A stretch of DNA of 64,000 bases from Actinophytocola oryzae (GTDB lineage Bacteria; Actinomycetota; Actinomycetes; Mycobacteriales; Pseudonocardiaceae), in contig NZ_SOCP01000002.1 of the NCBI RefSeq assembly GCF_004364325.1, positions 682,001 to 746,000 of the forward strand, in the 5' to 3' direction. The position numbers and the translations under genes were made by a program. Shown one piece after another: positions 1-8,510 of this stretch; the first letter of the stretch is position 1, and every line of letters begins with the position of its first letter. Below the pieces are notes generated by a model. That model ran no database searches. It had not been told where the DNA came from and was given only the letters and a program-made list of their open reading frames with translations.

Positions 1-2
1 CG

Positions 3-317
3 CTGTCGGCGGCCAACGAGCTGGACCGGGCGGAGGTGCTGGAACAGCTCAGGATGCGGGTGGTCGACCTCCGTGCGCGGATCGCCGCCGAACAGGTGGT
101 CCTCGACCACCTGTCAGCCGAGCGGCTTCCCAGGATGTACTGGATCGAGTACGACTACATGCACCACCAGCGTCAGTCCGAACTGGACTGGACGGAGCGG
201 CTGATCGAGGATCTGGACTCCGGCCGGATCTCCTGGCCGGACGCGAAACCGGACCCGATGCCCGAACTGTCCGTTGTGGACGGTGGTAGAGGAAGAGACG
301 ATGACAAAGCGAGCTAA
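3..317 (+). CDS. C-terminal part of a PadR-like transcriptional regulator (partial)
   Basis: The frame is open from the left edge of the window, so only the C-terminal ~104 residues are visible. They are charged and helical, with a pattern ending in LDWTERLIEDLDSGRISW that resembles the dimerisation helices of PadR-family regulators. The DNA-binding part would lie outside the window. The stop codon (315-317) overlaps the start of the downstream exporter gene by 17 bases, the usual arrangement of a regulator translationally coupled to the drug pump it controls. The family call rests on the C-terminal pattern and context only. Confidence 0.5.
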   Translation: MSAANELDRAEVLEQLRMRVVDLRARIAAEQVVLDHLSAERLPRMYWIEYDYMHHQRQSELDWTERLIEDLDSGRISWPDAKPDPMPELSVVDGGRGRDDDKAS

Positions 318-1932
318 CCCGTGGGCGGCGCTCATCGCCCTGTGTGTCGGGTTCTTCATGATCCTGCTCGACACCACGATCGTGACCATCGCGATTCCGT
401 CGATGGTGCGCGGCCTGGACACGGACCTGAACTCCGTGGTCTGGGTGATCAGCATCTACCTGCTGGTCTACGCGGTGCTGATGCTGTTCACCAGCAGGCT
501 CGGCGACCGGTTCGGGCCCAAACGGGTCTACCTGGCCGGAATGGTCGTGTTCACCGCGGCGTCACTGTGGTGCGGTCTGTCCGGCACGGCCGAGACGCTC
601 ATCGCCGCCCGCGGCCTCCAGGGCCTCGGTGCCGCGCTGATGACGCCGCAGACGCTCTCGTTCATCACCCACCTGTTCCCGCCTGCCAAACGCGGCCCGG
701 CGATGGGCATGTGGGGTGGGATCGCCGGTCTCGCCACGATCACCGGCCCACTGCTCGGCGGCGTGCTGGTCGACTCCCTCGGCTGGGAGTGGATCTTCTT
801 CGTCAACGTGCCGATCGGCGTGGTCGGGATCGTGCTGGCCGTGGTCCTGGTGCCGGACTGGAAACCGGGGCGGCTGCGCTCGTTCGACGTCCCCGGCATC
901 CTGCTGTCGGTCGCCGGGCTGGGGCTGCTGGTCTTCGGCATCCAGAACGGCCAGCACTTCGACTGGGGGCAGGTCCGCGACTGGATCAGCATCCCGGAGA
1001 TCATCGCCGCCGGGGTCGTACTGCTGATCGCGTTCGTCTTCTGGCAGCGGTACAACCGCGGCGAGCCCCTCGTGCCGCTGCGGGTGTTCGGCAACAGGAA
1101 CTTCTCGACCGGCACGGCCACCGCGACGGCCATCGGTTTCGCCATGACCGGGATGTTCGTCCCGTTGGTCCTGTACACCCAGAGCGTGCTCGGCCTGAGC
1201 CCGACCAAGGCAGGACTGCTGACCGCGCCGATGTCGCTGCTGTCGGGGATGATCGCGCCGTTCATCGGGCGCCTCTCCGACCGCGGCAACGCGAAGTACC
1301 TGGTGATGACCGGCTTCCTCGCGCTGGCGACCGGGCTCGGGCTCGTCGCGCTCATCAGCAGGCCGGACACGAACCCGTGGACGCTGGTCCCGGCGTTGCT
1401 GGTGGCGGGCGTGGGCACCGGTTTCGTCTTCGCGCCGATGAGCAACATCACGATGCGTTCGGTCGAGCCCGCGCTCGCCGGCACCGCCTCCGGCATCTTC
1501 AACACGTCGCGGCAGGTGGGTGGCGTGCTGGGCAGCGCGGCGATCGGCGTGCTGCTCCAGGCGCGGATCAGCGCGTCGATGACCGACGAGGCGACCGAGG
1601 CGGCCAGGTCGCTGCCGCCGGAGTACCGGGAGACCTTCGTCAACGGCGTCTCCCAAGCGGCGAGCTCGGCCAACGAGCTGGGCCCGGCAGCGGGCGGCGG
1701 CGTGCCGTCGAACCTGCCGTCCGAGGTCGCCGACCAGATCCAGCGGCTCGCCACCCAGGTTGTCCACAATGGACTCACCGACGCCACGCGCGAGTCCATG
1801 ATCCTGCCCATCGCCGTGCTGCTCATCGGCGCACTCACCGCGACGCTGATGCGGCGCAACCCCGCCCCGGAACCACCGCGTGCGCCGGAGCCGACTCCGG
1901 ACACCGCACCGACCGAGGGCGAGCGGGTCTGA
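301..1932 (+). CDS. DHA2-family (EmrB/QacA-like) MFS drug exporter
   Basis: A 543-residue integral membrane protein of the 14-helix drug:H+ antiporter type, expected to export a hydrophobic drug or metabolite using the proton gradient. Seen: motif A between helices 2 and 3 (SRLGDRFGPKR, ~residue 65), motif C in helix 5 (ITGPLLGG, ~residue 150), and many strongly hydrophobic segments. The tail is Pro/Glu-rich and hydrophilic. ATG 301 is chosen because AGAGGAAGAG (288-297) precedes it; an in-frame GTG at 274 lacks such a site. It overlaps the regulator gene upstream by 17 bases. The substrate cannot be told. Confidence 0.9.
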   Translation: MTKRANPWAALIALCVGFFMILLDTTIVTIAIPSMVRGLDTDLNSVVWVISIYLLVYAVLMLFTSRLGDRFGPKRVYLAGMVVFTAASLWCGLSGTAETLIAARGLQGLGAALMTPQTLSFITHLFPPAKRGPAMGMWGGIAGLATITGPLLGGVLVDSLGWEWIFFVNVPIGVVGIVLAVVLVPDWKPGRLRSFDVPGILLSVAGLGLLVFGIQNGQHFDWGQVRDWISIPEIIAAGVVLLIAFVFWQRYNRGEPLVPLRVFGNRNFSTGTATATAIGFAMTGMFVPLVLYTQSVLGLSPTKAGLLTAPMSLLSGMIAPFIGRLSDRGNAKYLVMTGFLALATGLGLVALISRPDTNPWTLVPALLVAGVGTGFVFAPMSNITMRSVEPALAGTASGIFNTSRQVGGVLGSAAIGVLLQARISASMTDEATEAARSLPPEYRETFVNGVSQAASSANELGPAAGGGVPSNLPSEVADQIQRLATQVVHNGLTDATRESMILPIAVLLIGALTATLMRRNPAPEPPRAPEPTPDTAPTEGERV

Positions 1933-1961
1933 TCGGCGGGGGCCCTCGCCCGACCGCGCAG

Positions 1962-2012
1962 CGCACTGAAGGACGCCTTCGTAACGCTGGGTGTACTGAA
2001 GGCGTCCTTCAT
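1962..2012. repeat. Dispersed palindromic element, copy 1 (likely bidirectional terminator)
   Basis: Contains two near-palindromic modules of the AAGGACGCCTT type in opposite orientation (ACTGAAGGACGCCTTC ... GAAGGCGTCCTTCATGACAG), able to form a long hairpin. A second copy with almost the same first 27 bases lies at 34915-34975. Here it sits between two convergent genes, which fits transcription termination. Confidence 0.75.
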
Positions 2013-2043
2013 GACAGTGGTGGGGACCCGACCACTTATCCCG

Positions 2044-5000
2044 TCACGAGTTCCAGACCTGGAACTCGGACAGCTGACCGGCGGGCCACCCGGTGTTGCC
2101 GGTGAAGTTCAGCCTGAGGTAGCGCTGGCTCGTCGCGGCGAACGTGATGGTCACGGTGTTGGTGTTGGGGGAGAAGGTGTAGGACGCCTGCCCCACGACC
2201 GTGGTGAAGGACGAGCCGTTGGTGCTGCCCTGCACGGACAGCGTCTGGCTGCGCGCCTCCCACGACGCGGGCAGCTGCAGCACGATCCGGCTCGCGCTCT
2301 GCGCCGACCCCAGGTCCACCTGGACCCACTGCGGGAAGGCGTTGTTGGCGCTCTCCCAGTAGGTGTTCTGGTTGCTGTCGGTGGTGTTGCCCGACGCGTA
2401 GGTCTGCGAGTGGCTCGACTCGCTCGTCGGCCTGCCCGCCGCGAGGTTGGTGCTCGTGCCACCCGCACCCGTGCCGGACAGCGCGACGGTCGTCGGGCTG
2501 TTGGCGGCGTTGCTGGTGATCGTCAGCGTGCCCGCGCGGGTGCCGGACGCCGTCGGCCGGAAGCTGACGTTGACCGTGCAGGACCCCCCGACCGCGATGG
2601 TGCCGCAGTTGTTGGTCTGCGTGTAGTCACCCGAGACCGTGACGCCCGAGACCGACGCGGTCGCGGTGCCCGTGTTCGACACCGTCACCGCCCGGCTGCC
2701 GCTCGTCGTGTTGAGCGGCTGCGACGGGAAGGTGAGCGACGACGGGTTGGTGCTCAGCGTGGGCGAGTTCGGCGACGTGCCACCGCTCGGGTAGACCTCG
2801 AGCTCGGAGACCTGCCCTGCGGGCCAGCCGCTGTTGGCGGTGATGTTCACCCGCACATAACGTGCGCCGACCGACGGCACGGTGATGTTCACGACGTTGG
2901 TCGGCGAGGTGAAGGTGTAGGTCGCGGACCCGACGGCCGTGGTGAAGCTCGAACCGTTGGTGCTCGTCTGCACCGACAGGGTCTGTGTGCGCGTGCCCCA
3001 CGCCGACGACGGTGGCAGCCTGAGCGTCACCCTGCCGACCGTGTTCGTCGCCCCGAGATCCACCTGCACCCACTGCGGGAACGCGTTGTTGGCGCTCTCC
3101 CAGTAGGTGTTCGCGTTGCCGTCGGTCGTCGTGGCAGCGCTCTGCGTGCCGTTGACCTCGCTGCTCGCCGACGCCGTCTTGTTGAGCGCGATGTTGGTGT
3201 CGCTGCCGATGCCGCTACCCGTCAGCGAGATCGTCGTCGGACTGTTGTTGGCGTTGCTGGTGAGCGTCACGGTGCCCGCACGCGTACCGGACGCGGTGGG
3301 CCGGAATGTGACGGTCACGGTGCAGGACGCCCCGACCGACAGGGTGCCGCAGTTGTTCGCCTGGCTGTAATCCCCGGAGGCGCTGACACCGGAGACCGTC
3401 GCCGACGTGGTGCCGGTGTTGGTCACGGTGACCGTCTGCGCCGACGTGCCGCCGACGACCGTGCCCGCGAACGACACGCTCGACGGGTTCGGGCTCAGGA
3501 TCGGCCCGGGCGCCACCCCCGTGCCCGACAGCGGCACGGTCGAGGTGACACCGGCGGCGGTGACGGTCAGGGTGCCGCTGCGGGAACCCGCCGCGCTCGG
3601 CCGGAAGGTGACGTTGACCGTGCACGACGAGCCCGCGGCGATGCTGCTGCCGCAGTTGTTGGTCTGGCTGAAGTCACCGCCCGCGGTGACCGAGCCGACC
3701 GACGCGGCCGAGGTGCCGCTGTTGGTGACGGTGACCGCCTGGGCAGGGCTCGACGACCCGGTGGCGACGGACCCGAAGCCGAGTGCGGTCGGGCTGACGG
3801 AGATCTGCGAGCCGTTGTCCGGCAGGTAGGGCGGGAACGTCGGCCTGGTGATGTTCTGGCACTGCGGCGTCGCGAAGATGCCCGAGTTGCCGCCACCGTC
3901 GGTCAGCGTGAAGCCGACACCGCAGTTGTAGATCGGGCCGGGCGCCTGCGTGCCCGTCGCGGTGCTGTTGGTGATCGTGGCCGAGCCGCCGACCTGCTCC
4001 TGGACCACCCAGGTGCCGGTGTTCTGGATCGTGGCGTTGTTGATCTTCACGTTGGTGATGTTGGAGCCGGACACGAACTGGATGGCCTCGTACGGGCTCT
4101 GCTGGATCAGGATGTTGTCGACGTTGGTCAGCCCGGTCATGGCCCCGTCGCGTGCGTCGAACCACAGCGCGCCGACGCCGAAGTTCCAGTTGGGGTCGAG
4201 ACTGCCGGAGCGGATGATCGTGTTGCGCAGCACGTCCGTGCGGCCCAGCTGGGTCGACGCGAACCGTTGTGCCACATGGATTCCGCCGCCCTGTGTCAGC
4301 CCGGAGTCGATGACCCTGTTGTCGGTGACGAAATTGTCGTGCCCGCCGTAGATGGCGATGCCGTTGGCGAGGATCGGGTACTGGATGGTGTTGTGGTCGA
4401 ACGAGTCGTTGACGTCCGCGTTCTGTTCCGCCCAGGTGGCGAGGGCGTCGTCACCGGTGTTGCGGATGTCCGAGTTGGTGACCTTGGAGTTGGTGACGCC
4501 GTTGTGGAAGTTGACGCCGTCCGCCGTGACGTTGCGGATCCGCATGCCGCTGAACACGAGGTTCGTGAACGGCCCGTCCATCCAGGCGCCGACCTTCATG
4601 TGCTCGATCCACACCCGGTCCACGGTGGAGTTCGACATCGCGCCGCCGATGCCGTTGACCTGCGCGCCGTCGTTGCGTTCCTGGACGTCGCCGAAGATCG
4701 CGAAGTCGGCGAGGTGGATGCCGCTGCTGCCGTTCGGCGCGTAGTTGCCGTAGAAGCCCGGCGCGCTGCCGACGACCGTCGACCGCCACATGCCCGCGCC
4801 CCTGATGGTGACGTTGTTGAGGATCAGGTGGCCGGGGATCCTGAACGTGCCCTCCGGGATCCACACCGTGCCGCCCGCGCCCGCCGAGGAGATCGCCGAG
4901 TTGAACGCGGCGGTCGAGTCTGCGGCGCCGGTCGGGTCGGCGCCCTTGCTGGTCACCGAGACCGAGCCGGACGGCTGCCCGATGGCACCCGCGACGTTCT

Positions 5001-5595
5001 CGAAGTCGGCGAGGTCGATCGTGTACGACGACGCGGTGGAGTCGGCGTCGACCTGCAGGCGGAACTTCGTGCCCTGCGGGTAGGTGGTGCCGAAGAGCCG
5101 GTGGGCCTCGTCGTAGAAGTGGTGCGGGTTGCTGCCCGGCGAGTTGGTGAAGGGGTAGCCGCCGTAGTACCAGCTGTAGGCGTTGGTGAGGGTGAAGTTC
5201 GGCTGCTTCGTCCCGTTGATGTAGAGCGAGAGCGGCGCGGTGTAGACCGACCCGTTGCCGCTGTCCGGGATGCTGTACCGGAAGACGAACGAGTTGGTCG
5301 CCGACGGGGCCGTGAACTCGACGTACTTGCCGCTGCCCTGGAGCGTGACCGCCTTGCGGTAGGACGCCTCCGCGGGGAGCGTGTTGTAGTCGGTGCTCGG
5401 GCCGATGACCGTGCCGTTGGTGGCGGCGTTCTCCGCCTGCACCTCGACGTAGGGCAGGGTGGCGCCGACGCCGCCGGTCGCGGCCGCCGACGCCGGCTGG
5501 GCCGCGAGGACGACGAGACCGGCGGCGGCGAGGGTGCCGGCCGCGAGCGCGCTGACACGGGCCCGCCAGGTCGATGACGTCGGTGATGGGGTCAT
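2044..5595 (-). CDS. Secreted modular GH87 alpha-1,3-glucanase (mutanase/mycodextranase type)
   Basis: A 1183-residue secreted enzyme predicted to hydrolyse alpha-1,3-glucan of fungal walls or mutan. Order of parts: signal peptide (1-~38, ending in Ala-rich QPASAAA), a CBM35/CBM6-like beta-sandwich (~48-195), a right-handed beta-helix with the GH87 signature DGVNFHNG (~358) and NTGDDALA (~378, with the conserved Asp pair), then three ASH/choice-of-anchor-D modules (each with a TNNCG or ANNCG motif) alternating with two discoidin-like F5/8C modules whose WESANNAFPQWVQVDLG segments are nearly identical. The C-terminal modules probably bind polysaccharide. Family assignment rests on motif recall. 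ATG 5595 has GAGAAGAGAG upstream. Confidence 0.82.
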   Translation of the reverse strand: MTPSPTSSTWRARVSALAAGTLAAAGLVVLAAQPASAAATGGVGATLPYVEVQAENAATNGTVIGPSTDYNTLPAEASYRKAVTLQGSGKYVEFTAPSATNSFVFRYSIPDSGNGSVYTAPLSLYINGTKQPNFTLTNAYSWYYGGYPFTNSPGSNPHHFYDEAHRLFGTTYPQGTKFRLQVDADSTASSYTIDLADFENVAGAIGQPSGSVSVTSKGADPTGAADSTAAFNSAISSAGAGGTVWIPEGTFRIPGHLILNNVTIRGAGMWRSTVVGSAPGFYGNYAPNGSSGIHLADFAIFGDVQERNDGAQVNGIGGAMSNSTVDRVWIEHMKVGAWMDGPFTNLVFSGMRIRNVTADGVNFHNGVTNSKVTNSDIRNTGDDALATWAEQNADVNDSFDHNTIQYPILANGIAIYGGHDNFVTDNRVIDSGLTQGGGIHVAQRFASTQLGRTDVLRNTIIRSGSLDPNWNFGVGALWFDARDGAMTGLTNVDNILIQQSPYEAIQFVSGSNITNVKINNATIQNTGTWVVQEQVGGSATITNSTATGTQAPGPIYNCGVGFTLTDGGGNSGIFATPQCQNITRPTFPPYLPDNGSQISVSPTALGFGSVATGSSSPAQAVTVTNSGTSAASVGSVTAGGDFSQTNNCGSSIAAGSSCTVNVTFRPSAAGSRSGTLTVTAAGVTSTVPLSGTGVAPGPILSPNPSSVSFAGTVVGGTSAQTVTVTNTGTTSATVSGVSASGDYSQANNCGTLSVGASCTVTVTFRPTASGTRAGTVTLTSNANNSPTTISLTGSGIGSDTNIALNKTASASSEVNGTQSAATTTDGNANTYWESANNAFPQWVQVDLGATNTVGRVTLRLPPSSAWGTRTQTLSVQTSTNGSSFTTAVGSATYTFTSPTNVVNITVPSVGARYVRVNITANSGWPAGQVSELEVYPSGGTSPNSPTLSTNPSSLTFPSQPLNTTSGSRAVTVSNTGTATASVSGVTVSGDYTQTNNCGTIAVGGSCTVNVSFRPTASGTRAGTLTITSNAANSPTTVALSGTGAGGTSTNLAAGRPTSESSHSQTYASGNTTDSNQNTYWESANNAFPQWVQVDLGSAQSASRIVLQLPASWEARSQTLSVQGSTNGSSFTTVVGQASYTFSPNTNTVTITFAATSQRYLRLNFTGNTGWPAGQLSEFQVWNS

Positions 5596-5778
5596 TCGCT
5601 GCTCTCTTCTCGGCAGGGGGCGAGTAGTCGGCGCGGCGGGCCAGATGGTCGCCTGCTCGACAGCAGGGGTAGAGACAGTGCTGGGGAGACCGTAACTCGC
5701 GGATCACCTGCACGCAATTACTAGACGCAGATCTGCAAGATTCCGACAGCGTTGGTCGGGTGGACCCAGGAGAAAACG

Positions 5779-5810
5779 GACAGGCGGCTCCCTCGCGGGA
5801 ACCGCCTGTC
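5779..5810 (-). terminator. Rho-independent terminator of the M4 protease gene
   Basis: Perfect 9-bp arms GACAGGCGG / CCGCCTGTC with further pairing (TCCC/GGGA) inside. On the minus strand the stem is followed by CGTTTTC, a short U tract. It lies 42 bases past the protease stop codon. Confidence 0.85.
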
Positions 5811-5852
5811 GGGTGGGGGGTCGCGGCGGTCAGTCCGCCGCGCCCGGTCGGG

Positions 5853-7397
5853 TCAGCAGGTGGGTTCGCCGGACTGGGCCGGGACGCTGACGGCGTTCCA
5901 GGCCGCCCGGACGGTGTTGAACTCGGTGCAGCTGCCCGGGAACAACGCCAGCGCCGCCTGCAGGGTGGCGACCCGGACCCGGCCGTGGGTCCACGTCGTG
6001 GTCTTGCGCAGCAGGCCGTTGTAGAAGATCTGTGCGGCCTTCTGCACACCGACACCGGTCACCGCGGTGCTGTTGCAGGTCGGGCTGGACGGCTTGCCGC
6101 CGCCGGGGTTGCTGCCCTCGGCGAGCAGGTAGAACCAGTGATTCTGCACGCCTGCCCCGGCGTGCACCTCCAGGTTGGGCACCGACGAGCTGTAGCAGTT
6201 CGGGTGCCCGCTGCGCAGCGACGGCTGGTACATGTACCGGATCGGGCCGCTGCCCGACAGGTTGACCTCCTCGCCGACCTGGTAGTCGGGCGGGTCGTTG
6301 GGGTTGTTGGCGAACGCCTCGGTGACCGCGCCGAAGATGTCGCCCGTCGACTCGTTGAGCCCGCCCTTCTCGTTGCTGCCGCCGGAACCACCCGGTGTGA
6401 ACTGGAAGATGCCGTGGCCCAGCTCGTGTGCGACCACGTCGACCGGGGTCGCCTGGCGCTGGCCGTCCGAGGAGCGGCCGAAGCTCGCCGAGCTGCCGTT
6501 CCAGAACGCGTTGACCGCGGAAAGACCGACGTAGGCCGGATAGCCGGTGCCCGAGCCGTTGATCCCGCTGCGGCCCAACCAGGTGCGCAGCATGTCCCAC
6601 TCACGCTGGGCCGCGTAGAGGGCGTCGACGCACGCCGTCTCCAGGTTGGTGCCCGACCCGTTGCCCCACACGTCGTCCGGGCCGGTGAACACCTGCTGGT
6701 TGCTGGACTGCCCGCACCGCACGCCCGAACGCGTCGGGTCGGTCATCGAGAACGTGCTGCCGCTCTGCTGGGTGTTGATGGACACCGTGCCGTTGTAGAA
6801 GCCCGTGCCCGTGCCCGCCCGCACGTCATCCCAGGAGTCCAGCACCGCGCCGTTCGCGGCGTCCACGAACACGTGCGGCCGACTCGGCACACCCTCGGCC
6901 GTCCGGCCCTCGAGTACCACCTCGTGGGCGAGCCTCGGCGTGCCCACCGCGAACACCACCAGCCGGGTGCTCACCACCGTGTCCACTGTGGACAGTGTCT
7001 TGGTCGCGGTCCTCTCCGCCGCCTCCCCGGTCAGGGACGGGGTCGTGTCGAGCGCGACCGCCGTGGTGTCGGCGGTGACGGTGCCGTGCACGCGCCCCCG
7101 GCCGTCGGTGACGACCACCGCGTCGCCACCGACCACCTCGAGCCCTCGGTAGGTGCGTTGGTAGGCCGCGTAGAACAACCCGCCGCCGCCGGGAGTGAAG
7201 CTGGAGCGCAGGAAGACGTCCTCGGCGCCCTTGGCGAGCCCGACACCGCTCGCCGCGGCGGCGTCCGCGGCCTGTGCGGCGACGACGTCGGGGCTCCGCG
7301 GCTGGGGAGCCGACTGTGCGGGCGCCGGCAGGGCCAGCGTCAGCGCGAACCCGGCGACCGCGGCCATGCTCGCACGTATCCCATGTCTGGGTCTCAT
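5853..7397 (-). CDS. Secreted thermolysin-family (M4) zinc metalloprotease
   Basis: A 514-residue preproprotease. Signal peptide ~1-32 (ends in PAPAQSA), FTP-type propeptide with the YRGLEVVGGDAVV pattern, then the M4 catalytic domain with the zinc site HELGH (H324, E325, H328) and the third ligand E349 in GGLNESTGD. Length is normal for secreted actinobacterial M4 enzymes that lack an extra C-terminal domain. The reading frame extends far upstream, but the gene clearly starts at ATG 7397, just before the signal peptide and after an excellent GGAGGAAGGA. It is presumably exported and self-activated, and belongs with the exoenzyme genes on both sides. Confidence 0.93.
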   Translation of the reverse strand: MRPRHGIRASMAAVAGFALTLALPAPAQSAPQPRSPDVVAAQAADAAAASGVGLAKGAEDVFLRSSFTPGGGGLFYAAYQRTYRGLEVVGGDAVVVTDGRGRVHGTVTADTTAVALDTTPSLTGEAAERTATKTLSTVDTVVSTRLVVFAVGTPRLAHEVVLEGRTAEGVPSRPHVFVDAANGAVLDSWDDVRAGTGTGFYNGTVSINTQQSGSTFSMTDPTRSGVRCGQSSNQQVFTGPDDVWGNGSGTNLETACVDALYAAQREWDMLRTWLGRSGINGSGTGYPAYVGLSAVNAFWNGSSASFGRSSDGQRQATPVDVVAHELGHGIFQFTPGGSGGSNEKGGLNESTGDIFGAVTEAFANNPNDPPDYQVGEEVNLSGSGPIRYMYQPSLRSGHPNCYSSSVPNLEVHAGAGVQNHWFYLLAEGSNPGGGKPSSPTCNSTAVTGVGVQKAAQIFYNGLLRKTTTWTHGRVRVATLQAALALFPGSCTEFNTVRAAWNAVSVPAQSGEPTC

Positions 7398-7480
7398 GAA
7401 TGTCCTTCCTCCGGGTGCACGCGCCGTCGAGCGGCGGCGTGCCGAGTCAGCAGAGGTGCAGGGGGACGGTGCACGGCCGG

Positions 7481-8347
7481 TCAGGAGTGCGGGCAGGTGT
7501 CCCGGTACTCCTGGATCAGCGTGCTCGGACTCGGGGCGGGGCAGAGGAACTGGTCGTACCTGGTGTCGTTGTCGATGAACCGCTTGAGCCACGAGATGCT
7601 GTACTGCGCCACGGTCGTGTTGGCGCTCGTCGGTGCGGAGTGGCTCGCGTTGTTCAGCTCCAGGTACGCCTTGTCCGGGGCGGCGGTCAGGCTCGTGTAG
7701 AACGGCTCGGCGTGCGAGGACACCGGGGCGACCGTGTCGTTCTCGGCGCCGATGATCATCGTGGGCACGCGGTCGGTCGTCCAGGACTTGGTGCCGTGCC
7801 AGGGAGTCATCGGGATCGCGGCCTGCAGCGTCGGGCGGGTGCGGGACGCGGAGAGGCTGCCGCCGCCACCCATCGAGTGGCCCATCACGCCGAGCCGCGT
7901 GGCGTCGACACGGGTTCGCACGGAGCTGGAGTTGGTCACGTAGTCGAGCGCGGCCAGCAGCTGGGTGCCCCGGCTGTCGGGCTGGTCGAGCGTCGAGAGG
8001 GTGTCGATGGTGATCACCACGAAACCCTGGGACGCCACGCGCGGCCCGAGCCACGACACGCTCGACTGCGACGCCGTGAAGCCGGGGGAGATGGCGACCG
8101 CGCCGAACGTGCCCTCCGCCGTGCTGGTGGGGTAGTAGATCGTGCCGCCGCCGAAGCCGGACACCGACGATCTGGCGACGGTGACACTGGCGGTGGCGAA
8201 CGGACCTCGGGACGCCTGGATGCTCGAGATCGTCGGCGCCGGACCGCGTTCGTAGGGGTTGGCCGCGGCCTGTGCGGCAGGCGCGGTAGCGCCCACCAGA
8301 AGCAATGCCGACGTGGACAGCGCGCAGAAGATACTGCGGATTCGCAT
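7481..8347 (-). CDS. Secreted cutinase/PETase-type polyester hydrolase
   Basis: A 288-residue alpha/beta-hydrolase with a signal peptide (~1-28, mature start near ANPYERGP). It matches the Thermobifida cutinase family (TfCut2) through its whole length. Catalytic Ser158 in GHSMGG, Asp204 in ENDT and His236 in ASHSAP are spaced +46 and +78, the same as S130/D176/H208 of TfCut2. The oxyanion residues F88 and M159, the WH of TPWH, and the C-terminal disulfide pair C269/C285 are kept. The expected role is hydrolysis of cutin or other polyesters; PET activity is possible but untested. Two pocket positions differ notably from TfCut2: A90 (Gly62 there) and S237 (Phe209 there). ATG 8347 is preceded by GCGAGG. 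Confidence 0.92.
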   Translation of the reverse strand: MRIRSIFCALSTSALLLVGATAPAAQAAANPYERGPAPTISSIQASRGPFATASVTVARSSVSGFGGGTIYYPTSTAEGTFGAVAISPGFTASQSSVSWLGPRVASQGFVVITIDTLSTLDQPDSRGTQLLAALDYVTNSSSVRTRVDATRLGVMGHSMGGGGSLSASRTRPTLQAAIPMTPWHGTKSWTTDRVPTMIIGAENDTVAPVSSHAEPFYTSLTAAPDKAYLELNNASHSAPTSANTTVAQYSISWLKRFIDNDTRYDQFLCPAPSPSTLIQEYRDTCPHS

Positions 8348-8510
8348 GAATGCCTCGCTGGTACAGGGATGGGGTACGCCTATGACCCTCGGACACCCGC
8401 CGGATCGCGCGCATCGGCGGACCTACTGGTCTGTCGCCAACTGGGATCGGTAAAACTACCGTTCGGATGGCGTCTTCCGGTCGCGGTGTGCCGTGTGGCA
8501 GAAAGGTTCC

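Noticed and set aside
528..2012. Open frame beginning MKDAFSTPSVTKASFSALRG on the minus strand
   Set aside because: Its start comes from the dispersed palindromic repeat, and the rest is antisense to the MFS exporter.
2011..5577. Very long open frame (1188 codons) on the plus strand
   Set aside because: Antisense to the GH87 gene; Arg/Gly/Val-rich composition typical of the mirror frame of GC-rich coding DNA, no domain, no ribosome site.
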